Shown: positions 1 to 8,952, counted from the stretch's first letter. The stretch is 64,000 nt of DNA from Microbacterium sp. SORGH_AS_0428 (GCF_031453615.1 NZ_JAVIZT010000001.1:1922001-1986000); one strand, 5' to 3'. The notes: a model not told the origin generated them from the letters alone. A program made the numbers and translations.

Positions 1-293
1 ATGACGATGAACGGGACGGGGTGAACGACCCCGTCGGGGGTCGTCTCGGTGTCCTCGCCGGCGTCGAAGACCCGCACGATGGTCGGGTGAGACATCCGGG
101 ACGCGGCCTGCGCCTCCAGGCGGAAGCGCGTACGGAAGGCGGCATCGTCGGCAAGTTCGCGGCGCAGGATCTTGAGCGCGACCTCGCGGTCGAGGGTCAG
201 GTCGTAGCCTCGGTACACACTCGCCATGCCCCCACGACCGATGAGCTCATCGATGCGGTAGCGACCGGCGAGTACGCGTGGATCATCTGACAC
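1..293 (-). CDS. pknB: Serine/threonine protein kinase PknB, N-terminal part (cut by window edge)
   Basis: This is the start of a eukaryotic-like Ser/Thr kinase acting at the inner membrane on cell-wall and division proteins. The GTG start at 293 follows an AGGGAG ribosome site. The visible 97 residues hold the glycine-rich loop GRGGMASVY (about 19-27) and the VALK ATP-binding lysine at residue 41. The catalytic loop and any PASTA domains lie outside the window. It is the last visible gene of the minus-strand fhaA-to-pknB operon, about 80 bp downstream of pknA. The PknB name rests on gene order, which matches the conserved actinobacterial cluster, plus kinase motifs. Confidence 0.85.
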   Translation of the reverse strand, partial: MSDDPRVLAGRYRIDELIGRGGMASVYRGYDLTLDREVALKILRRELADDAAFRTRFRLEAQAASRMSHPTIVRVFDAGEDTETTPDGVVHPVPFIV

Positions 294-371
294 GGCGACT
301 CCCTGGGTGCAACAGATGAAAGCCTAACCGACCCGCCCTGGCAGAACCCGGGGCGAGTCGGCGGCTCTCGC

Positions 372-2114
372 TCAGTTCCCGCCCAGGACGGGGTTAGTGG
401 CCGACGGCGACGGCGACGGCGACTGCACGTTGGCCTGGGCCTGCGGCGACGTCTCGGAGTTGCGCGTCGTGCCGTCGCCCGACCCGGAGCAGGTCACGGT
501 GTAGCTCACGATGAGCGCCTGCCCGGTGTTGGTACCGACCTCGAGGGGAATCGGCCGCTGGTTGGGGCCGGCCGCGGCCGTGGACTGACCGGTCGAGGTG
601 AAGATGCCGTTGACCGCGGTGAAGTTGTAGCTGACCACGGATCCGGTGCCCGACGGGCAGGTGAAGCCGTCCCAGTTGATCTGCACGGTGGAGCCGGCGG
701 TCACGGTGCCCGCCTTCGCGCCGTTGACCTCGATGCGAGGCTCGGCGGGCGCGCCGATCGGAGTCTGGTCGGCGTACACGGTCAGGGTCAGCTGCGAGCC
801 CTCGGGCGCGTTGCCGGTCGGGCTCACGCTGTACACGACACCGACCTGCTCGGGGCTGGGGGCCGGGTTGCCGGGCGTGCAGGAGGCCAGGAGCCCGGCC
901 TGCTGCGCGATCTCGGTCGCCTGGTCACACGTCTTTCCGACCAGATCCAGCGCGGCGACATCAACGGTGCTCGTGGTCTGCGTCGGGGTGGACGACGGCG
1001 TGGACGCGGTCGTGCGCGTGTTCGACCCGGTCGGGCCGGGATCGGAGCTCTGGTTGCCGAAGATCGCCCAGAGGGTGCCGCCCAGCACGATCAGCAGCAG
1101 GACGATGAGGGCGACGAGCGGCCACGTCCAGGGGCTGCGCTTGCGCCCGGTCGGCTCGGCCACCGGGGATGCCGCGGTCGAGGCGCTCAGCAGCTGCGTG
1201 GCGGCCTGCGTCTCTCCGACGCCCAGCAACTGCGTCGCATCGTCCGCGCCCACGGCGCCGCCGATGGCAGGCACCGCGACGGTCGCGGCCGTCACATCGC
1301 CGCGACGCAGCGCGCTGGCGGCGCGGGCGACGGCGGCGGCAGACGCCGGACGCTCCTCGGGCTTCTTCGCGATCATCGCCATGACGAGGTTCTGCACCGG
1401 AACCGCCACGGTGGGAGGCAGCGGCGGCGGCTGCTCGTTGATCTGCGCCATCGCGATCGCCACCTGCGACTCGCCCGTGAAGGGGCGCTTGCCGGCGAGG
1501 CACTCGTACGCCACGATGCCGAGCGAGTAGATGTCGGTCGCGGGGGATGCGGGATGCCCCGACGCCTGCTCGGGCGAAAGGTACTGCACGGTACCCATGA
1601 CCTGACCGGTCGCCGTCAGCGGAACCTGGTCGGCGATGCGCGCGATCCCGAAATCGGTGATCTTGACGCGGCCGTCGGGCGTGATGAGGAGGTTGCCCGG
1701 CTTGATGTCGCGGTGCACGAGGCCGGCAGCATGCGCGGCCTGCAGTGCGGATGCGGTCTGCGCCACGATGTCGAGGGTCTTGTCCGTGGACAGCGAGCCC
1801 TCGCGCTCGAGGATCGTGGAGAGGGCCTCGCCGGGAACGAGCTCCATGACGAGGAACGCGGACCCGTTCTCCTCGCCGTAATCGAAGACGCTGGCGATCC
1901 CCTCGTGGTTCACGAGTGCGGCGTGGCGCGCCTCGGCGCGGAACCGCTCGAGGAACCCGGGGTCCCCCATGTACTCGTCCTTGAGGATCTTGATCGCCAC
2001 CGTGCGCCCGATGACGTGGTCAGTGGCTTCCCAGACCTCGCCCATACCGCCGATGGCGATGCGCGAATCCAGCTCGTAACGCCCACCGAACGTCGCTCCC
2101 TGTGTCGGCCTCAT
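372..2114 (-). CDS. pknA: Serine/threonine protein kinase PknA-like, one TM segment and a PASTA-like domain
   Basis: Membrane Ser/Thr kinase of 580 residues. The kinase domain spans about 10-270 with glycine loop IGGMGEVW, ATP lysine K42 in VAIK, catalytic HRD (D136) and DFG (D154). A low-complexity linker is followed by one membrane segment at about 331-352. Outside the membrane there is one PASTA-like stretch (about 390-460) and a Ser/Pro/Thr-rich tail. The ATG overlaps the stop of pbpA by four bases (ATGA), so translation is coupled. Substrates in this family include FHA proteins and cell-wall enzymes. Mycobacterial PknA has no PASTA repeat, so the extracellular domain is unusual. The PknA name is from gene order; the kinase activity call is firm. 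Confidence 0.9.
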   Translation of the reverse strand: MRPTQGATFGGRYELDSRIAIGGMGEVWEATDHVIGRTVAIKILKDEYMGDPGFLERFRAEARHAALVNHEGIASVFDYGEENGSAFLVMELVPGEALSTILEREGSLSTDKTLDIVAQTASALQAAHAAGLVHRDIKPGNLLITPDGRVKITDFGIARIADQVPLTATGQVMGTVQYLSPEQASGHPASPATDIYSLGIVAYECLAGKRPFTGESQVAIAMAQINEQPPPLPPTVAVPVQNLVMAMIAKKPEERPASAAAVARAASALRRGDVTAATVAVPAIGGAVGADDATQLLGVGETQAATQLLSASTAASPVAEPTGRKRSPWTWPLVALIVLLLIVLGGTLWAIFGNQSSDPGPTGSNTRTTASTPSSTPTQTTSTVDVAALDLVGKTCDQATEIAQQAGLLASCTPGNPAPSPEQVGVVYSVSPTGNAPEGSQLTLTVYADQTPIGAPAEPRIEVNGAKAGTVTAGSTVQINWDGFTCPSGTGSVVSYNFTAVNGIFTSTGQSTAAAGPNQRPIPLEVGTNTGQALIVSYTVTCSGSGDGTTRNSETSPQAQANVQSPSPSPSATNPVLGGN

Positions 2115-3571
2115 CGTCCCAGCACCGCCTCCATGACCTTCTTTGCAATGGGCGCTGCGATGGAGTTACCGCTGCCCGACTGACCTTGCCCGCCGCCGTT
2201 CTCGACGACCACTGCGACCGCGACCTCGGGGTCTTCTGCGGGCGCGAATCCGGTGAACCAGAGCGTGTACGGGTTGGACCCGCCGTTCTCCGCCGTACCT
2301 GTCTTACCGCCCACGTCGACTCCGTCTATTCTTGCATTCGACGCCACGCCGTCACTGACATTGGCGACCATCGCGCTCGCCAGTTGGTTGGCGAGATCCT
2401 CATCCAGCGCCCGCCCGAACTCCGTCGGCTCGAACTGCTGCTGAACCGACAGGTCCGGTCCGATGACCTGGTCCACCATCTGAGGGTTCATCACCATTCC
2501 GCCGTTCACGATCCCGGCAGACACCATGGCCATCTGCAGCGGCGTGGCACGCACGTCGCCCTGACCGAAACCGGTGAGGGCGGTCCTGTCGTCGCTGAGT
2601 GCAGCGGTGGGATAGACCGACGGTGCCGAGTCCACAGGCGTCGCGAACGAGGTGTTGAAGCCGTACTTCTGCGCCTCGGAGCGGATCGCGTCGTCGCCGA
2701 GCTGCACGGCGAGCTCCGCCATGGGGATGTTGCAGCTCAGGCGCAGGGCGTCGGCGAGCGTCACCGTCTCGCCCGGGCCGCACGCACCGCCGCCGGCGTT
2801 GCTGATCGAGGTCGAGGTGCCGGGAAGCGTGTAGCTGGCGACGTTCGGCAGTGTCGACTGGAGGGTCCAGTCGCCCGAGGCGAGAGCGGCGGAGGCGACG
2901 ACCAGCTTGAACGTGGATCCGGGCGGGTTCATCTTGCCGGCGATGGCGCGATTGGACATCGGCTGCAGGGCGTTGTTGATGAGGTCGTTGTACGACGCCT
3001 GCACCGCGGCGAGGTCGTGCGAGGCGAGCAGATTGGTGTCGTAGCCGGGCTTGGAGACCATGGCGAGGATGCGGCCGGTCTTCGGCTCGATGGCCACGAC
3101 GGCGCCCTGCAGGTCGCCGAGCGCGTCGTAGGCGACCTTCTGCACGTTCGCGTCGACGGAGAGCACCACGTTGGAGCCCTGCGGCGGCTGCCCGGTGAAG
3201 ATCTGCTCGACGCGGGAGAAGAACTGCCCGCCGCCGGTTCCGGAGAGCTCCCGGTTCATGGCCTGCTCGATGCCGGTCGCCGATCCCAGCGCCGCGTTGA
3301 TGTATCCCGTCACGGGCGACCACATGTCGGCATCCGTGTAGCTGCGCTGCCAGCTGTACACGTCATCGCTCGGGCTCGAGGAGGCGATCGCCGCACCGCT
3401 GGCGATGATCGAGCCGCGCTGGATCTCGTAGGAGTCGTAGAGCGCGCGCCGGTTCTCGCCGTTCTCGGCGAGCGTCGACGCCTGGAACACCTGGATGACG
3501 CTGGTCGAACCGAACAGCACCAGGAACATGGCCAGCATCACGAAGCTGAGCCGGCGGACCTCGCGGGTCAT
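2111..3571 (-). CDS. pbpA: Penicillin-binding protein PbpA (class B transpeptidase)
   Basis: D,D-transpeptidase that cross-links peptidoglycan in partnership with the adjacent RodA/FtsW polymerase. The 486-residue protein has an N-terminal membrane anchor (about 8-28), a dimerisation region, and the three penicillin-binding motifs in order: STFK with nucleophile Ser219, SCN at 279-281 and KTG at 423-425. The ATG at 3571 was chosen because it overlaps the rodA stop in ATGA and begins the typical basic plus hydrophobic anchor; a longer upstream reading frame runs into rodA and is not credible. Its stop overlaps the pknA start. It belongs to the division and elongation operon. Confidence 0.95.
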   Translation of the reverse strand: MTREVRRLSFVMLAMFLVLFGSTSVIQVFQASTLAENGENRRALYDSYEIQRGSIIASGAAIASSSPSDDVYSWQRSYTDADMWSPVTGYINAALGSATGIEQAMNRELSGTGGGQFFSRVEQIFTGQPPQGSNVVLSVDANVQKVAYDALGDLQGAVVAIEPKTGRILAMVSKPGYDTNLLASHDLAAVQASYNDLINNALQPMSNRAIAGKMNPPGSTFKLVVASAALASGDWTLQSTLPNVASYTLPGTSTSISNAGGGACGPGETVTLADALRLSCNIPMAELAVQLGDDAIRSEAQKYGFNTSFATPVDSAPSVYPTAALSDDRTALTGFGQGDVRATPLQMAMVSAGIVNGGMVMNPQMVDQVIGPDLSVQQQFEPTEFGRALDEDLANQLASAMVANVSDGVASNARIDGVDVGGKTGTAENGGSNPYTLWFTGFAPAEDPEVAVAVVVENGGGQGQSGSGNSIAAPIAKKVMEAVLGR

Positions 3572-4950
3572 CCGATCACCACCCGGGGCTGATTGCGCAC
3601 CGCATCCGAGATGCGCAGGATGAGCGCGACGATGATCCAGTTCGCCACGAGCGAGGAACCGCCGGCGGCGAGGAAGGGCGTCGTCAGGCCGGTGAGCGGG
3701 ATGACGCGCGTCACACCGCCGACCATGATGAACACCTGCAGGGCGATCGTGAACGACAGCCCCGTCGCGAGGAGCTTGCCGAAGTCGTCCTGCCCGGCGA
3801 CGCCGACGCGGAGCCCGCGGCTCGTGAAGACCATGTAGAGACAGAGGATCGCGAAGACGCCGATGAGTCCGATCTCTTCGCCGAGGCTCGGGAAGATGTA
3901 GTCGCTCTGCGCGAGCGGCGTGATCGAGGGGCGGCCCTGCCCGAGGCCCGTGCCGAGAAGACCGCCGTGCGCCAGACCGAAGATCCCCTGCACGAGCTGG
4001 TAGCTGCCGCCCGTGCGGTCGATGATGTCGGGGTTGAAGGCGTCGAGCCAGTTGGCGAAGCGCCACCCCACGTAGGTCAGCACCTGGGATGCGGCGACGG
4101 CGCCCGCGACGGCGAGCCCCACCCCCAGCAGCACCCACCCGGTCTTTCCGGTGGCGACGTAGAGCATCGCGACGAACATGCCGAAGATCAGCAGGCCCGT
4201 GCCGAGGTCGCGCTGGAGCACGATGATGCCGAGCGAGATCAGCCAGACCACCAGGATCGGCCCCAGGTCGCGGGCGCGCGGCCAGGTGATGCCGAGGAAC
4301 TTCTTGCCTACCGACGTGAGGCTCTCGCGCGTGCGGACCAGATACCCGGCGAAGAAGATGGCCAGCGCGAGCTTGGCCAGCTCACCCGGCTGGAACGAGA
4401 AGAATCCGAGTCGGACCCAGACATCGGCGTTCTGGTTGGTGCCCAGGCCCGGAACGAAGGGCAGGAGCAGGAGAGCGACGCCGATGAAGCCGGAGACGTA
4501 GGTGTAGCGGAACAGCACACGGTAGTTCCGCAGGAAGAGCACGACGGCGATGGCCGCGGCGATCGCGATCGCCGCCCACACGATCTGACGGGTGGAGGCG
4601 GCGGCCCATCCTTCGCTGTCGATCTCGATGTCGATGCGGTAGATCATCGCGAGGCCGAGTCCGGTCAGCACGGTGGCGATCGGAACCACGAACGGATCGG
4701 CGTCGTGAGCGACGAATCGCAGCACGATGTGCAGCGCGAGGGCGAGTACGCCGAGCCCGCCGGAGTAGTAGAGGAAACTCGGGTCGATCGCCCCCTTCGC
4801 GCCCAGCTGCACGAGTGCGACGGCGGCGCCGTTGATCGCCAGGGCGAACAGAAGCAGTCCGAGCTCGCGGTTGCGCTGCTTCTGCGGCATCCGGATGCGG
4901 CGGAGAGCCCGCATGACGGACGTGTCGGTGGTGGGGGCCTCGGCGGTCAT
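3568..4950 (-). CDS. rodA: RodA/FtsW-type peptidoglycan glycosyltransferase
   Basis: Polytopic SEDS-family enzyme of 460 residues that polymerises lipid II into glycan strands, working with the class B transpeptidase encoded next. About ten to twelve membrane segments are visible after a short cytoplasmic N-terminus. Family motifs include the loop with QRDLGTG, the GGSYQ stretch and a C-terminal LPFLAAGGSS-like segment (here TPFLAAGGSS). The ATG at 4950 shares one base with the pstP stop (TGATG), and the pbpA start overlaps its stop, so the three are translationally coupled. In mycobacteria the gene in this position is called rodA; FtsW is an alternative label for the same family. Confidence 0.93.
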   Translation of the reverse strand: MTAEAPTTDTSVMRALRRIRMPQKQRNRELGLLLFALAINGAAVALVQLGAKGAIDPSFLYYSGGLGVLALALHIVLRFVAHDADPFVVPIATVLTGLGLAMIYRIDIEIDSEGWAAASTRQIVWAAIAIAAAIAVVLFLRNYRVLFRYTYVSGFIGVALLLLPFVPGLGTNQNADVWVRLGFFSFQPGELAKLALAIFFAGYLVRTRESLTSVGKKFLGITWPRARDLGPILVVWLISLGIIVLQRDLGTGLLIFGMFVAMLYVATGKTGWVLLGVGLAVAGAVAASQVLTYVGWRFANWLDAFNPDIIDRTGGSYQLVQGIFGLAHGGLLGTGLGQGRPSITPLAQSDYIFPSLGEEIGLIGVFAILCLYMVFTSRGLRVGVAGQDDFGKLLATGLSFTIALQVFIMVGGVTRVIPLTGLTTPFLAAGGSSLVANWIIVALILRISDAVRNQPRVVIG

Positions 4951-6182
4951 CACTGCCCCTCTGCCGGTCGGAGTCGGTCGACGATCAACTGGGCGTCTGC
5001 GAGGGACCGCGCCGAGATGGTGGATTCCACGCTCTGCCGGTCGAACGGGCTGAGATCCGCCAGAGCGATGTCGGTGTCCTCGTAGACGCTGGACAGCGAG
5101 ATCGGTCCGATGCCCTGCTGAACGCCCTGGTAGATCACGACGGAGTCGTCGTCGGCGCCGACGTAGTAGCGCGTCTGCGTCCAGCTGTAGCCCGCGAACG
5201 CGGCACCGGCGAGGGCGGCGAGCACGAGCAGCAGCCCGACGAGCCAGCCGATGCGGCGGCGACGTGCGCGGCGGCGGTCCTCCTCGATGAGCTCCTCGAG
5301 GAACTCCGGAGCCGGCTCGAAGTGGGTGGGCTCGTTGGCCGCCTGCCGTCCAGGGTGCAGCCACGACGAGCGGCCCGGGCGGGCGGCGGGCACGACGACG
5401 CCGGTGGGGTTGGAGGCCGAGCCGACGATGGTGGGCGTTCCGGAGAACACCGGATGGTGGCCCCCGATGTCGACGATGACGACCGTCACGTTATCGGGAG
5501 CGCCCGCATCCAGCGCCTGCTTCAGCAGCAGATCCGCCGTGCGTGCGGGGGCCTGTCCCGCGGCGAGGGCTTTCTGCGTGTGGGCGTCGTCGACGACGCC
5601 CGACAGGCCGTCCGAGCACAGCAGCCACCGATCACCCGGACGCGTCGGCATGATGAACGTGTCGATCTCGGGGTCGGGGTCCATGTCACCGAGCACGCGC
5701 ATGAGCACCGAGCGTCGGGGGTGGTATCGAGCCTCTTCCGGCGTGATGCGGCCGGAGTCCACGAGGCGCTGGACGAACGTGTGGTCCGTCGTGATCTGCG
5801 TCATCGCGCCGTCGCGGAACAGATAGATGCGGGAGTCGCCGATGTGGGCGATGACGGCGTAGTCGTCGACCATCAGCAGCGCGCTGACCGTGGTGCCCAT
5901 GCCGGCGAGGGCCGGGCGCACGCGCACGGTGTCGATGATGTCGCCGGCGGTGTCGGTCACTGCCTGCTGCAGGGCCCGCTCGGCATCGACGGTCGAGGCG
6001 AAGGGGCGATCGAGCTGGGCGATGCGCGCGATGGCGAGACTGGAGGCGACGTCACCGCCGGCGTGCCCGCCCATGCCGTCCGCCACCACGAACAGGTTGG
6101 ACCCCGAGTACCCGGAGTCCTGATTGTTCGAGCGAACCTTTCCGGTGTGCGAGAGAGCGGCGCTCGAGCCCTGGAAGACCAT
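4950..6182 (-). CDS. pstP: PP2C-type serine/threonine phosphatase PstP
   Basis: Metal-dependent phosphatase that removes phosphate from PknA, PknB and their substrates. The catalytic domain (about 5-235) starts with the RSNNQD motif (D22), then VADGMGGH with D35 and G36, and later GDSR, SDGL and DNVTV, which supply the two-metal site. A basic stretch RRRARRRR precedes a single membrane segment at about 318-340, and the remaining 60-70 residues are outside. Length (410) is a little shorter than mycobacterial PstP. It lies 9 bp after fhaB and overlaps rodA by one base. The kinase-phosphatase pairing in one operon supports the role. Confidence 0.95.
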   Translation of the reverse strand: MVFQGSSAALSHTGKVRSNNQDSGYSGSNLFVVADGMGGHAGGDVASSLAIARIAQLDRPFASTVDAERALQQAVTDTAGDIIDTVRVRPALAGMGTTVSALLMVDDYAVIAHIGDSRIYLFRDGAMTQITTDHTFVQRLVDSGRITPEEARYHPRRSVLMRVLGDMDPDPEIDTFIMPTRPGDRWLLCSDGLSGVVDDAHTQKALAAGQAPARTADLLLKQALDAGAPDNVTVVIVDIGGHHPVFSGTPTIVGSASNPTGVVVPAARPGRSSWLHPGRQAANEPTHFEPAPEFLEELIEEDRRRARRRRIGWLVGLLLVLAALAGAAFAGYSWTQTRYYVGADDDSVVIYQGVQQGIGPISLSSVYEDTDIALADLSPFDRQSVESTISARSLADAQLIVDRLRPAEGQ

Positions 6183-6191
6183 CTCGACGGA

Positions 6192-6713
6192 TCAGCCCTG
6201 GAGCTCGAAGGTCGTGGCGCCGACCTTGATCGGGGCGCCCACCAGAACCGGGACGGGGCTCGCGACGCGCTCGCCGTCATGCCAGGTGCCGTTCGTGGAG
6301 TCGAGGTCCTGGATCATCCACTGGTCGCCCCAGAGCATGAGACGCGCGTGGTGGCTCGAGGTGTAGTCGTCGCGGATGACGAGGCCCGACTCGCTCGAGC
6401 GGCCGATCGTCAGGGGTTCGGTGCCGAGCGGCAGCTCGAGGCCGGCCTTCGGTCCGCTGGTGATGACGATGCGAGAGACCGCATCCGTCGTCGCCTTCTG
6501 GCCCTTGGACGACTTGCGCGGCGACGCCTTCGGGGCGACCGGCGCGGTGGCGACCGCAGCGGGCGCGGGAGCCGCGGCGGCGGCCTGCTCGGGCATCTTG
6601 CGCACGCGCACGCCGAAGAGGTCGGCGCGCAGCGAGTACACGACCGCGAAGACGAAGAACCACAGCAGCAGCAGGAAACCGATCTGCAGCAGCAGAAGCG
6701 GGAGCTCGTTCAT
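6192..6713 (-). CDS. fhaB: FHA-domain membrane protein FhaB (FipA-like)
   Basis: Phosphothreonine-binding adaptor of 173 residues. One membrane segment lies at about 6-26, followed by an Ala/Pro-rich linker and a C-terminal FHA domain (about 80-173) with the recognition signatures TIGRSSESG, SSHHARL and STNGT. FHA domains bind phosphorylated threonine, and members of this gene family recruit kinase-modified partners in division. The start ATG shares one base with the fhaA stop (TGATG), which is why the longer upstream frame was rejected. It sits between fhaA and pstP, the standard actinobacterial arrangement. Confidence 0.92.
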   Translation of the reverse strand: MNELPLLLLQIGFLLLLWFFVFAVVYSLRADLFGVRVRKMPEQAAAAAPAPAAVATAPVAPKASPRKSSKGQKATTDAVSRIVITSGPKAGLELPLGTEPLTIGRSSESGLVIRDDYTSSHHARLMLWGDQWMIQDLDSTNGTWHDGERVASPVPVLVGAPIKVGATTFELQG

Positions 6714-7459
6714 CAGGCCTTCCCCCAGCGGTCGATGTCGTCGAGCGAGAAGGCGCGCGTCGCGTCGTCGTCGACGGGTGCCGCACGGCCGCCCGTCGCC
6801 TGGGCGACGATGCGGAAGACGATGTCGGTGCGTCCGATGGAGACGGTCGCATCCGGAGGCAGCGGCGCCTCGTCGACCTTCCGGCCGTTGAGCTTCGTGC
6901 CGTTCGTCGAGCCGAGGTCGCGCACCATCGCCCGCTCGCCGTCCCAGAGGATCTCGACGTGCTTGCGGCTCGTGCCCGAGTCGGCGATCGTGATGTCGGC
7001 GTCGCTGCCGCGACCGATGACGGTGCGGGATGCGGTGAGCGGATGCCGCTTGCCTGCGATATCGAGCACGGCGCTCCACGCGACCCGGCCGGCGGCGGTC
7101 GAGGACTCGACGCGCACTTGACCGGTCGACAGACTCGCGCTGCTCGACAGGGAGATGGTGAGGGGGCCGGCGAAGGTGTAGCCCTGCGCCCGGGCGTGCT
7201 TGTTCACGAGCGCGTCGAGCTCGTCGGTCAGCGAGGTGCCGAGCGCCCGCATCCGCTCATAGTCCGCCGGCGCCAGCTGCACCGTGAGGGTGTTGGGTGC
7301 CAGGATGCGCTCGCGCGAGACGACGGCGGCCTTGGTGTCGAGTTCGCTGCGCAGGGCGGAGGCGATGTCGACCGGCTGGACGCCGCTGCGGAAGGTCTTG
7401 GCGAACGCGCCGTTCACGGCGCGCTCGAGACCTCTCTCGAAGCTGTCAAGTAGTCCCAC
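6713..7459 (-). CDS. fhaA: FHA-domain protein FhaA with N-terminal DUF3662 domain
   Basis: First gene of the operon, 248 residues. The N-terminal part (about 1-115) resembles DUF3662, including the opening MGLLDSFERGLE. The C-terminal FHA domain (about 160-240) carries VIGRGSDADI, SRKHVEI and STNGTKLNGR, the usual phosphothreonine pocket. It is shorter than mycobacterial FhaA because the central linker is small. The GTG at 7459 is preceded by GAGGAG at good spacing; the frame continues upstream without coding character. A -10-like TACGAT lies at 7492-7497, giving a short leader. In mycobacteria FhaA binds phosphorylated MviN/CwlM-pathway partners, so a role in cell-wall synthesis control is inferred. 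Confidence 0.92.
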   Translation of the reverse strand: MGLLDSFERGLERAVNGAFAKTFRSGVQPVDIASALRSELDTKAAVVSRERILAPNTLTVQLAPADYERMRALGTSLTDELDALVNKHARAQGYTFAGPLTISLSSSASLSTGQVRVESSTAAGRVAWSAVLDIAGKRHPLTASRTVIGRGSDADITIADSGTSRKHVEILWDGERAMVRDLGSTNGTKLNGRKVDEAPLPPDATVSIGRTDIVFRIVAQATGGRAAPVDDDATRAFSLDDIDRWGKA

Positions 7460-7491
7460 GCGACTCCTCAGGCGGCTGGACGGGTGGCACC

Positions 7492-7497
7492 ATCGTA
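7492..7497 (-). promoter_or_regulatory. Candidate -10 box of the fhaA-pknB operon
   Basis: On the minus strand TACGAT lies about 32 bp before the fhaA GTG. It fits the actinobacterial TANNNT -10 form. No good -35 is visible at 16-18 bp. The position would give a short leader containing the GAGGAG ribosome site. Confidence 0.45.
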
Positions 7498-7577
7498 GTT
7501 GTACCCGCTGAACAGGCCATGCAGGACTTCCGCAGGAGGCCTGCGCGGCCGACTTCTCGGGTCGTGATGGGGCGTGA

Positions 7578-7583
7578 TACGAT
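7578..7583 (+). promoter_or_regulatory. Candidate -10 box for tRNA-Leu
   Basis: TACGAT occurs 37 bp upstream of the mature tRNA 5' end, matching TANNNT. The -35 region is weak. The spacing leaves a short 5' leader for RNase P to remove. Confidence 0.4.
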
Positions 7584-7620
7584 CGGCAGGTTGAGTTCGC
7601 ACATCTCTGGTGAGCGACTC

Positions 7621-7704
7621 GCGCGAGTGGCGGAATAGGCAGACGCGCTGGCTTCAGGTGCCAGTGCCCGAAAGGGCGTGGGGGTTCAACTCCCCCCTCG
7701 CGCA
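7621..7704 (+). tRNA. tRNA-Leu (anticodon CAG)
   Basis: The cloverleaf can be folded by eye. The acceptor stem is GCGCGAG (7621-7627) with CTCGCGC (7697-7703), followed by discriminator A. The anticodon arm is CTGGC-TTCAGGT-GCCAG, giving anticodon CAG for CUG codons. A long variable arm (TGCCCGAAAGGGCG) marks a class II leucine tRNA, and the T arm has GGGGG-TTCAACT-CCCCC. CCA is not encoded. A tRNA-Leu next to fhaA is also found in mycobacteria. Confidence 0.97.
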
Positions 7705-7710
7705 CAGACA

Positions 7711-7743
7711 GAACCGGCCGGGATTCATCCCGGCCGGTTCTTG
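7711..7743 (+). terminator. Rho-independent terminator after tRNA-Leu
   Basis: A perfect 13-bp stem, GAACCGGCCGGGA with TCCCGGCCGGTTC, closes on a TTCA loop and is followed by TTG. It begins seven bases after the tRNA. Confidence 0.9.
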
Positions 7744-7950
7744 CGTTCACGGGCGCATTCTGTCGTAGCCCTGCGCACGCTGCCGTTCGTGGGGGTTCCG
7801 CCGATCCGCGGAGATCCGAGAGTGCCGAATCGTGCGCTGAAGCGGCTCGAGGCCCGCGTCACCGCCGCCCGCCGGATCCTGCGGGGCCGCCGCTCACTCC
7901 CGTCGGTGCGATCTGGCGGTGGGTGCTCCGCAGGCTCGTCGAGGTTCCGT
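7744..7950. other. Intergenic stretch without recognised feature
   Basis: Between the tRNA terminator and the sugar-operon promoter there is no reading frame with coding character on either strand and no clear hairpin. It may hold regulator sites that I cannot identify. Confidence 0.5.
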
Positions 7951-7979
7951 TTGACAAGCGGTGTCGGACCCTTTAACTT
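7951..7979 (+). promoter_or_regulatory. Sigma-70-type promoter of the sugar operon
   Basis: A perfect -35 TTGACA (7951-7956) is separated by 17 bp from TAACTT (7974-7979), one of the best promoter matches in the window. Just downstream, TGTACA (7986) and TGTTCA (7996) repeat with a 10-bp period and could be an operator half-site pair for the GntR-type regulator at the end of the operon; that link is inference. Confidence 0.75.
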
Positions 7980-8022
7980 TCTCCATGTACAGGGTTGTTC
8001 ATAGACAAAGGAGTCGACAGCG

Positions 8023-8952
8023 ATGAAGATCGCAGTCGTCGGCAGCTACGGCGCCGGCTTGACCATGCGGGTCCCGAAGGCTCCCGGACCGGGCGAGACA
8101 CTGTCCGGCGGCGAGTACGACGAGGGACCCGGCGGTAAGGGGTCCAACCAGGCGATCGGTGCCGCGCGCCTGGGCGCGGAGGTCGCCCTGCTCACGGCCG
8201 TCGGCCGAGACGCATTCGGCGACGCGGCCCGCCGACTGTGGGCTGCGGAGGGCGTTGACGATGCCCACGTCGTGACCGGGACGCGTCCGACGATGGTCGG
8301 ATTCATCCTCGTCGAGCCTTCGGGGGAGAACCGCATCACGATCGCGCCCGGCGCGCTCGACGAGCTCGACGAGGTCGCGGTGCGCGGCTTCGCGGAAGAG
8401 ATCGCCGCGGCAGACGTGCTCGTGGTCTCCATGGAGATCCCCGAGCCGGCGGTGCTCGAGGCGTTGCGTGTCGGCCGCGCACGGGGCACACGCACGCTCC
8501 TGAATCCGGCGCCTGCCCGAGCGCTCCCCGAAGACATCTGGTCGATGATCGACGTCATCACCCCGAACCAGACGGAGGCGCCCGTTCTCCTCGGGCTTGC
8601 GCCCGGTCATGGTCTCAGCGACGAGGAACTCGTCTCGCGGCTGCGAGAGCGCACCGGCGGTGCCGTGATCCTCACGCGCGGCGGGCAGGGCGCGCTGCTC
8701 GCAGACGAGCACGGACTCGAGGAGATCGCGCCGGTCGATGCCGCGAAGATCGTCGACACGACGGGCGCCGGCGACGCCTTCACCGCGGCTCTCGCCATGG
8801 GGCTCGCGGAAGGCGCGTCGCTCGCCGATGCGGCGCGCTTCGCAGCGCACGCGGGCGCCCACGCCGTCACGATCGCGGGGGTCATCCCGGCCCTGCCGAC
8901 ACGTGAGCGACTCCCGAAGCTGACCACCGTCCCGATTGGAAACCCGTCATGA
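8023..8952 (+). CDS. rbsK: PfkB-family sugar kinase (ribokinase or deoxyribokinase)
   Basis: ATP-dependent kinase of 309 residues that phosphorylates the incoming sugar at its 5-hydroxyl. The first PfkB signature GGKGSNQA lies at 37-44 and the second, DTTGAGDAF, ends with catalytic base D251 and its anion hole. NPAP at 161-164 and TPNQTE at 180-185 are typical ribokinase core segments. The start has AAAGGAG nine bases upstream. It overlaps the permease gene in ATGA. Because a DeoC-type aldolase is encoded in the same operon, the natural substrate may be 2-deoxyribose rather than ribose. The family call is firm, the substrate is not. Confidence 0.85.
   Translation: MKIAVVGSYGAGLTMRVPKAPGPGETLSGGEYDEGPGGKGSNQAIGAARLGAEVALLTAVGRDAFGDAARRLWAAEGVDDAHVVTGTRPTMVGFILVEPSGENRITIAPGALDELDEVAVRGFAEEIAAADVLVVSMEIPEPAVLEALRVGRARGTRTLLNPAPARALPEDIWSMIDVITPNQTEAPVLLGLAPGHGLSDEELVSRLRERTGGAVILTRGGQGALLADEHGLEEIAPVDAAKIVDTTGAGDAFTAALAMGLAEGASLADAARFAAHAGAHAVTIAGVIPALPTRERLPKLTTVPIGNPS

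Noticed and set aside
7686..8004. Reading frame from the tRNA into the sugar-operon promoter
   Set aside because: It begins inside a tRNA and crosses a terminator and promoter; no coding character.
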